Notes under the pieces: model-generated
Told to the model about the DNA's origin: nothing
Databases searched by the model: none
Seen by the model: only the letters and a program-made list of their open reading frames with translations
Position numbers and translations under genes: made by a program
Assembly (NCBI GenBank): GCA_949128115.1
Contig: OX421962.1
Span: 56,523,787-56,587,786 of the forward strand
Direction of reading: 5' to 3'
DNA: 64,000 nt
Source: Anaspis maculata
Lineage: Eukaryota; Arthropoda; Insecta; Coleoptera; Scraptiidae
Part shown: positions 56,680 to 64,000 of the stretch, in pieces
How positions within the stretch are numbered: the stretch's first letter is position 1
Layout of the letters: every line of letters starts with the position of its first letter

Positions 56680-57796
56680 AAATTGAAGCAACCTTTATCT
56701 CCCAATAATAGGGACCTTCCTCCCGCATTGGATGACTTCCTATTCCTACAACTCATTCCATCTATTATTGCTCCACTGACGACTGCCTACGCTTTGTCCG
56801 TCTGTCCGTCTTGTAGTTGAATTCCTCCTAAACAAAAAGTCGTAGCGGTATCGGGTTTTTTTGCGAATTGATGCTGATTGTCTGCGGATGGGAATAGGCA
56901 CAAATAATATTTGGTCAAACCGCACGATTGCAAGAAAAAAATTTAAATGTTTGAAAAGTCGGTATTCAACGCTACGGTGTGAACTTCTACATCGAGGAAT
57001 CTTGCGAACCGTTCTAGATACATGCAGCGAACAAAATATGCGGAAATTGATGGATACATTTTTAGGGAAAGAATCATTTTGATTCCTTTATTGCAATAAG
57101 AATATAATTTTTTTGAGAAAAGGTTTTCGCCCCGCGATTTTACTTTTGTCGGTATTTAACGCTACAGTGTGAACTTCTGCATCAGGGAATCTTGCAAACT
57201 CTTCTAGATACATGCATACATCCAGCAAACGAAAGACGCAGAAAGAAGTGAAAAAATTTTTAGTGGAAAAAATAACCTGATTGATTTATTCTCAAGAAAC
57301 ATATCTCTATTTTTATGCGGAATCTATACTTATGCACTTATATGCGAATGCGATTTCCAATTCGCGGTTCAACAAGCTGCTTCTGGCTCCATGCTTGTGA
57401 TCGATATAGGTATAATTCTTACTTATAGGACATTTTCTAGTTTTGGTTATTGATGTCATTCTATTGTTTTCATTTATTATTGACTACTCGTGTTTTCATA
57501 AAGACTGATGATCTCTTGTGGTGGTTTTGGGACGATCTGTTTACAGGTAACAGTGAACAGTGTACTCCTCTGCACTCCGAAAATGCGCTCATAAGACTCA
57601 CCCCCGTGAGGACTTTGCTACTTGTTCCAATTGCCTGCGAATTCCAGACCAGTACTGGGCTTAATTTGGTCAACAATTATTGCGTTAATGATGTTTGGAG
57701 TTGCACTGATTTTGTTTTTTGCGTATAATCTGACCTTGCACTGCGATACACTGGGTATGATACACACGGTACCTAGATGCATACATACTGTTTACT
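56680..57796. repeat. Includes a 190-bp direct tandem duplication
   Basis: GTCGGTATTCAACGCTACGG at 56958 recurs as GTCGGTATTTAACGCTACAG at 57148, followed in both by TGTGAACTTCT-CATC--GGAATCTTGC and CTAGATACATGCA. A TTTGTCCGTCTGTCCGTC run lies at 56792. The remainder has only unsupported open frames (57450-57728). Confidence 0.75.
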
Positions 57797-59380
57797 GTTA
57801 CGAGCGGCGATTCTGGATAACACGCAATCTTTTAAGACTCGTCCCGTCAGATCGCAGTGTACAAGTGCGGGCGGAGTAGGCTTTTTCCCGTACAACTGTA
57901 TGGAGACTTCAGCAGTGGGTCAAGCTACATCTGTTCATTTTGGCGGCGGTGCCACCTACATACCAACCAGAACACGGGAAGCACGCGAAAGGTGTGTGAT
58001 TATCCGGGAGTCGTCTAGAAACCATATGTCGGGTCACGATGGAAATTGCTAGAGGATGATGGAAAGTTCGGGAACACTAATCGGAGGCATATACAGGCTG
58101 GCCCAACGAAAACAGAACAGAGGGGCTTTCGGGCATTTCACATAATTTTTTTGAAATAAGCTCAGACAGCTCGATTTTTATATCGAGGGGGACATCTGAA
58201 ACATACATTGGCAAATTTCTATCTTCAGCCCCCTCACCCCTACCCACCTCAACTTTGGAATTTCAAATGACACCATCTACTTTGTGATACATCAAATCAA
58301 AGAGAATCAAATTCTTTTTCTGAAAAAAATATTTTCAAAACTTTCAACCCCACCTCCCATCTTCCTAAATTTCTCTGACTGTCCCATTTTATATCCTCGA
58401 TCCCTCAATTCTCTTCAATTTAATAACGTCATCCTAAATAGCATCTAAGGAGAAAATTTTCGGTGGAGAAAAGTGTTACCCAAATTCACCCCTTTCCTCT
58501 CCCCCACCCCAATTTCAAAACTTAACAGACACCACCTACTTTGTGATACATCGAATTAAAGGAAATTGATTTCTCTTTCTGAAAACAATTTTTTTGAAAT
58601 TTTCAACCCCTCTCCTGATAAATTGAACATTCGGAGTATTTTAGGGAGAAAGGGGGCTTTTTGAAAATTCTTAAAATATTTTATTCAGGAAGCGAATTCA
58701 ATTCCCTTCAATTTGATATATCACAAAGTAGGTAGTGTCATTTTAGATTTTGAAGTTGAGGTGGAGGAGCGAAGGGGTGAATTTGAGTGGCACTTTTTAC
58801 ACAGAAAATCTTCTCCCTCGATGCTGTGCAGGATGACGTTGACTGAACTAAAGAGAATTAAGAGATCAAAAAGATTACATTGGAATTTCTGACAATTTTA
58901 GGAAGACGAGGGGTGGGGTTGAGAATTATAGAAATATTTTTTCAGGAAGAGAATTTAATTCTCTTCAATTTAATGTATCGCAAAGTGGGTAGTGTCATTT
59001 GAAACTTCGAAGTTTGGGCGGGTGGGGGTGAGGGGGCTAAAGATAGAAATCCGCCAATGTATGTTTCAGATGTCCCCCTCAATATAAAAATCGACCTGTT
59101 CGAGCTTTTTAAAAAAAAATGAGGTGAAATGCCTGAAAACCCCTCTGTTCTGTTTTCGTTGGGCCACCCTGTATTATAAACACCGTCCTCAGCGCGAGAG
59201 TCAGTTATGAATTTGAATGCGAAGTGGTAGCGAACGGATTAAAAGCGAGTAGTTATCACAGCGATATTCCTAAGTAAATAATTGTTGGCGTGTATTTATT
59301 TCAGTACGCAATAATAAACAGTGTGTGTTTTAAAACGATAGCCTCAATTATATTCGAACCCGTACGCGAAAAAAGTAACA
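57797..59380 (+). mobile_element. Solo-type LTR (about 500 bp) split by a palindromic element
   Basis: It starts TGTTACGAGC and ends AAAAGTAACA, the matching TGTTAC/GTAACA ends of an LTR. It contains AATAAAC followed by GTGTGTG (59310-59330) as polyadenylation region. The flanks TTAC and ATAC are an imperfect 4-bp duplication. Removing the insert at 58092-59173 leaves about 500 bp. A rearranged relative lies at 3561-3868 (minus). No internal genes remain nearby. Confidence 0.65.
58092..59173. mobile_element. 1.08-kb TACAGGSTGGCCCAACG palindromic element
   Basis: The termini TACAGGCTGGCCCAACGAAA and TTTCGTTGGGCCACCCTGTA are followed inward by AACAGAACAGAGGGG. The arms match through CATTGGCAAATTTCTATCTT, TTGTGATACATCAAATC and CTTCCTAAA-TTCTCTGAC-like blocks and meet near 58640. 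Related in sequence to the palindromes at 31990-32700 and 61378-62744. Confidence 0.9.
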
Positions 59381-61377
59381 ATACCTTACAATAATCACGT
59401 GTGCAAAATTGGTACATCGGGGATATGCATATAGGGCCTACGGTAATCCTGCAATCCTAGGTAGGTACAAACATATGTTAATGGGGGCTCAACAGTAAAA
59501 GTTTCCTACTTAAAGTTTTAATCCCGATTTATAGCGCCCATACCCGGGACAACCATAATGGATATTAAATGCTTCGACGCCTCCGGTGATAAATCAACTC
59601 TGGGGCAAATTTGCTCATTTTTAATCCACTTTAAACCGCGGCGGCCCTCCAAACTATGGGGTAGAACACCGTTTAAAGCTGTGACAATGTCAAATGACGT
59701 GACATTGTTGATCGCGTTCTTTAGACGTTAATTCTATTCGAGATTCAAATTAATTTTTCCCCCGCCACAAGATAGCTGCAAAAAGCGGCATGCGTTTGGT
59801 TGCCACTGTTATTTCCATTTAAGTCATTGGGAGTTCGGTTGTCACTATAGTACATTCAGGCCTAGTGTGATTCTAGTGAGCTATGATTTCCCTAGTCTCT
59901 CCTCTCCGAATGCGTCGCGTGGCGAGACTTTCCAGCCGACTGGAAATTAATGCTTCAAATATGACAAAACAATGTTTAAAAAAAATAGGGTTTTTATTTT
60001 GGGAGATAAGGGGAGTCTTATCATTTTCACCATCCAATGTGATTTTAGTATATTACCTTTTCTTCAGTGTGTGCAACATTTTTATTTACTATCATACAGG
60101 CTGATTCAAAACTCCTGAAAATAGTTTTCATAAAAACAGCCCGCAAAAGGATTCTTTTATCACAATCGGTACACTCGACAAAAAGTTCAAAATGGCGGAC
60201 CAAGATGGCGGCCGATCGCAAAATCAAGCTTGGTTTCACGATTTTCAGTATGAGACACAAATATGTTTCAAATTTCATCAAAATCGGTACGTTAATACGC
60301 AAGTGCAATATGGCCAAGATGGCACCACAATTGAAAAACAAAAATGTCCAATGTCCACCTTTTTAGGTATGAACCTATCCGTTAAAAAAAGTTGCAGTGC
60401 GTTGCAAAGTTGCAAAGTTATTCCTCGAGGAAGAGTTCAGCTCCAAAGATTTAGACAGACAGACAGGCGGATGAGAGTAGTTGAGCACGCTACATTTGAT
60501 TTTTGATTGGTTAGTTGATGGATTGGATGGATAAGATAGATAGATTTTATATAGGGTCAGATATAGGGAAGTACTAGGAGGAGTATGGAAAAACAAATAT
60601 GACACCTTCTGAGGCACGAAGGACTAGTTCGAGATACACCTACTCGACGCAGAGGTGGGAATAAAGAGACGCAGAGGTAGACCTACGTTGAATTACTGCT
60701 CTTAGTAAGTTAAAGATGTAGGATGTTCAACAGTTCAACCTTTAGGGAAATGCGTAGGTTGGGGGGGGGGGCAGGAAGGGATGGAGGTACGCATCCAACC
60801 AGTCTAAGAACTGGAAACCTCATGACGATGATAGCTGATTACAGTAACGTTGAATGGAAAGTTCAACAACAATTTAATTTATTCAATCGGGAATAGTTCA
60901 ACCAGTGCTAGAAATTAATTATTAATAAAAAACAGATGAAGATTCACTGTGAACAAACGTGCTGTTTCCAACATAATCAGCCTCGGATATTCCAATTGGC
61001 TCATATTTCGGAAGTTCGGGACAAGTCCTCTCTCCTTCTCTCTCTATCTGCAGAAGTAACAAATCGTGTAAATTTATTTCGGGGGAGTTAAACCGAAGAT
61101 TAACGACCTCTTGTCAAGTTATGAAATATACTTTCATGCAATTGTCTAAAGTATGCGAATGGGGAATTTAGGGTCCTTCATTTTAGTAAATCAAGCTGTC
61201 GCTTTGTTATTTCCATTAACGTGACCCTCAAAATTAGACAACATGTGTTCCTCCACCGACCACCTTTTAATAAAAATAAATTCGATAATTGCTTATTATT
61301 TTACAAAGTTTTACAGACAAGTGAAACTTTTAGATGACTGGATGTACCCAGCCTTCATGGGACGCAATTACCTGTTA
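59381..61377. other. No gene recognised; GATGGCGG-type repeat at 60180-60420
   Basis: 60190-60340 contains AAAATGGCGGACCAAGATGG and GGCCAAGATGGC words like the tandem array at 23.3-24.6 kb, followed by an AGACAGACAGACAGG run (60454). A poly-G tract is at 60762. The rest is unique without exons that can be supported. Confidence 0.4.
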
Positions 61378-61566
61378 TACAGGGTGATTTTTTGAAAAGG
61401 ACCCACCCCAGATTTCTCGCCGCCAAATTTTTTTCCAGGGAAACGCCGAAACAGGTCAATTTTTATTTTGAGGGGGAGATCTAGGACACACATTGTCAAA
61501 TATTCATCTTCAACCCCTTCGCCCCCACCCCAGCCTACTTTAGAATTTCCAATAGCACTACCTTTA

Positions 61567-61767
61567 TCCCATACAGTTTTTATTTTCAGTAGAATGACTT
61601 TTTGGAGCGACAAAAAAGTGACAAGCAGGGGGGCTACGGCTGATGGCAATGCAAAGTTTCGGAGCGAAACTATCAGCGGCCATCGGCCGTATTTTTCCAG
61701 CGCTCCAGCTTGTCACTTTATTTTTGCTCCAAAAAGTCATCCTACTGAAAATAGAAAGTGTATGGGA
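61567..61767. mobile_element. 201-bp TCCCATACA MITE
   Basis: TCCCATACA followed by TTTTCAGTAG-ATGACTTTTT is inverted at the right as AAAAAGTCATCCTACTGAAA and TGTATGGGA. GTGACAAGC and GCTTGTCAC face each other inside. Confidence 0.85.
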
Positions 61768-61772
61768 CCTAC

Positions 61773-61901
61773 CGGGTGTTTATAAATGTCTGTGATCGCA
61801 TCGCCTTTGGAATCCGCTTTCGATCACTACAATTGCGCCTGTTGCTGCGTTTTTCGGCCTGACCCATGCCTGCCGCGATCACAGTTTCTTATAAACACCC
61901 C
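61773..61901. mobile_element. 129-bp GGGTGTTTATAA MITE
   Basis: GGGTGTTTATAAATGTCTGT and GATCACAGTTTCTTATAAAC with ACCC are inverted, both followed inward by GTGATCGC. Only five bases separate it from the previous MITE. Confidence 0.82.
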
Positions 61902-62744
61902 ATATTATGTTGTGATACATCAAATTGAAAATAAAATTTCACTTTCTGTCAAATAAGTTTTAATTTTCAAACTTCAAGTTTTTTCAAGTCACCCCTCGAC
62001 CGTTCTCAAAATTCTCTCATTGTTAATCAAAGGAAAGCTTTTTCCCTATATGAGCTCCCGATTCTTGGAAAATAGATTTTCCAGCGAAAACCGGTCAATC
62101 CTTATTTCGAAGGAGGCATCTAAAACACGTATCACCAAATTTTTATCTCAAGTTCCTTCGCCCCCACCCTACCCCACTTTAAAATTTCAAATTGCAATAT
62201 CTTTCTTGTGATACATCAGACTGCAGGTAATAAAATTCTCTTTCTGTAAAAAATAATTTCAAGTTTTTTAAACCACCCTCTAACCCGATTCAAAAATTCT
62301 CTTAATTGGGAGGCGAAGGGGTTGGAGATAAAAATTCGGCAATACGTGTCTTAGATGTCCCCTTCGAAATGAAAATTGACCGGTTTTTGCTGGAAAATCT
62401 ATTTCTCAAGGATCGGCAAGTAATGAGAGGAAAACTGCCCTTTAATAACCAATGAATAATTTTAAAAAGGGTTGGGGATGGTTTGAAAGATTTCAAGATA
62501 TGTTTGACAGAAAGAGAATTTGACTACCTTCAATTTGATGTATAACAAGATAGGATGCTATTTGAAATTATTCAATTCTTAAATAGGGTAGGGTGGGGGG
62601 CGAAGGAGTTGAAGATAAAAATTTGACAATTTGTGTCCTAGGTGTCCCCCTTAAAAAAAAATCGACCAGTTTCGGCGTTTTCCTGTGAGAAAATTTGGCG
62701 ACGAGAAATCTGGGGTGAGTTCTTTTCAAAAAATCATCCTGTGT

Positions 62745-64000
62745 AGTTGTAGCGACCTTCATTTGATTTGAAGGTGGCGGGTGGAAACGCAAAAATATCC
62801 TATTCATTTGCATCCAGCAGTCTGCAGTCTCATTTTTGAATAAAATAAAACAAGTTTTTGAAGAAAAAAATAGTTTAGGATAGTTGCAGCGACGTATTAT
62901 TTTTGTTTCTAGATAATTGTTTTCTTTTTTCATTTTTTATTTTTTTCAAAAAACGGAAACTGAAGTAATATGCCATAAGTTTTCTACATAATTCCTTTTT
63001 TCTTCATTCTTATAATATTTTTCTTTATTTTATAAAAAAATGATACCGCGTTATGTAACAGAAATTTATTAATTGTTGAAAAGCGAAGTTTCAGCATGCA
63101 CCTTCAAGACTTAATTATATCGGTATATGCTTGCTCAACTTCCTTACGTGAGTGAGTATATAGTTCCGAATTGCTAAATGATGACTGATTCCATCACCAC
63201 CACACAGAAATGTAAACTGGAAATGGAGGGAGCTCGGAATTCGTCAGTTGACGTTTTTTAATTAATTACAATCGGAAAATCTGGCGTTACTCTTTTCAAC
63301 ACAATTTTCTCGCGGATTTCTGGGCAAAATGTGATTAATTGATAGTTCTCCGCGGTACTTTTAATTATTATTATCACCGCTCTGATGCGTCCATTTCTCA
63401 GCGTTCGCTTTTTCGACGACGCGACGACTAGATTTCTGGCTAGAAGACCCAACGAGAGGACTCTCCACCTAATAAATTCAGTAATTTACCAAGATAAATT
63501 AATCCGCTATCTTTGCTGCTGCCCTCTTAATAACTTCGTTATACCCTTATTTGCGGAGATGATTAAATAATAGATGTCAAAGGTAAGGTAAACGGCGTTT
63601 AAGGCCCTCCTCTCGCAAAATAATTAATGCAGTTGGTGATAAATGTTATGACTCACCGGAACTTTCAAGTGTGTAACTGAACTTTGCTGAAATTTATCGG
63701 GCCGTTGTCGGCACGGCGCTCTAAGCCCTTATAAATACTGTCTCTTGGAAAACATAAAGTGGCTTGTTTTCATGTATATAATTACGGAGGGCCATAGTAC
63801 GGAAGTATTTACCAAGTAAAAGAGCGAAGCATTAGATTTGAATGTTTTGGATTCTGGACTCCATTTGGGGAGTTGGTAAAACAAACATAGTTTCACTTGG
63901 CACGTAGACCTCATTATTGGGCCCATTGTACCCCTCTGCCAGACCAGCCGGACTCACGAGCCGCAATGTGGTGCCTGGATGTTTGATGGTCGATCCATCC
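62745..64000. other. No gene firmly recognised at the right end
   Basis: Unique sequence. A minus-strand frame is open from 63832 to the window edge (56 codons, with HPGTTLRLVSPAGLAEGYNG) and has a GTGAGT donor-like site at 63957-63952, but no family. It could be part of an exon whose rest lies outside the window, or chance. Confidence 0.3.

Larger units (their letters stand above)
61378..62744. mobile_element. 1.37-kb TACAGGGTGATTTTTTG element with two nested MITEs
   Basis: The ends TACAGGGTGATTTTTTGAAA and TTTCAAAAAATCATCCTGTG are inverted, followed by ACCC-CCCAGATTTCTCG. The arms go on with GGCGAAGGAGTTGAAGAT-like and GACCGGTTTT-like blocks in several inverted copies (62080, 62340, 62640). 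The left arm is interrupted by 61567-61767 and 61773-61901. Confidence 0.82.

Noticed and set aside
60192..60506. 104-codon frame starting MADQDGGRSQNQ
   Set aside because: Made of the dispersed AAGATGGCGG repeat and an AGACAGACAGACAGG run; similar frames arise in other copies of the repeat.

Overview
ORGANISM. The window is AT-rich, intron-bearing, transposon-saturated animal DNA. A Krueppel-like zinc-finger gene split by a long intron, tRNA-derived SINEs, several non-LTR retrotransposon remnants and hAT, piggyBac and MITE relics fit an arthropod. An insect is most likely (perhaps hemipteran), but that is an inference from style, not a species match. There are no bacterial-style genes, operons, rRNA genes or CRISPR arrays. 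GENES. Only two host genes can be defended. (1) A minus-strand Krueppel-like factor of the KLF9/13 type. One exon (34599-34749) carries zinc finger 2 and the first half of finger 3. The last coding exon (18973-19108) carries the zinc-binding histidines of finger 3 and the C-terminus. The two join in phase across a 15.5 kb intron. The exon with finger 1 and the N-terminus was not found and may lie right of the window. (2) The last coding exon (10275-10463) of a plus-strand gene I do not recognise, with a clean acceptor and a polyadenylation signal at 10690; a weak candidate for an upstream exon ends at 4327. A THAP-like fragment (10854-11069, minus) may be a third gene or a transposase relic. 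LAYOUT. 0-4 kb: half of a palindromic MITE, a broken reverse transcriptase, two tRNA-derived SINEs, small MITEs and an LTR remnant. 4.4-10.2 kb: palindromic elements nested inside each other within the presumed last intron of gene 2. 11-18 kb: palindromic elements, then the probable 3' untranslated region of the KLF gene. 19.1-34.6 kb: the KLF intron, filled with palindromic elements, a 270-bp tandem array, a 5'-truncated retrotransposon, a piggyBac derivative and MITEs. 34.7-64 kb: more nested repeats (two hAT copies, a Jockey/I-type 3' end, TIR elements at 40.6-44.4 and 44.8-47.7 kb, a 1.8 kb palindrome at 54.9-56.7 kb, an LTR split by a palindrome at 57.8-59.4 kb, nested MITEs at 61.4-62.7 kb) and one GC-rich island at 47.9-48.4 kb. 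MAIN THEME. The most unusual content is a large set of non-autonomous elements that are palindromic over most of their length. At least eight unrelated interiors share the terminus TACAGGGTG/CACCCTGTA, which fits a TA target duplication plus a short CAGGGTG terminal repeat. Because arms and paralogous copies occur several times in the window, they act as internal 'empty sites' that date and delimit nested insertions: 4920-5206, 32823-33475, 33844-33988, 44781-45453 and 46328-47389. All boundaries were read by eye; no alignment or database search was run.
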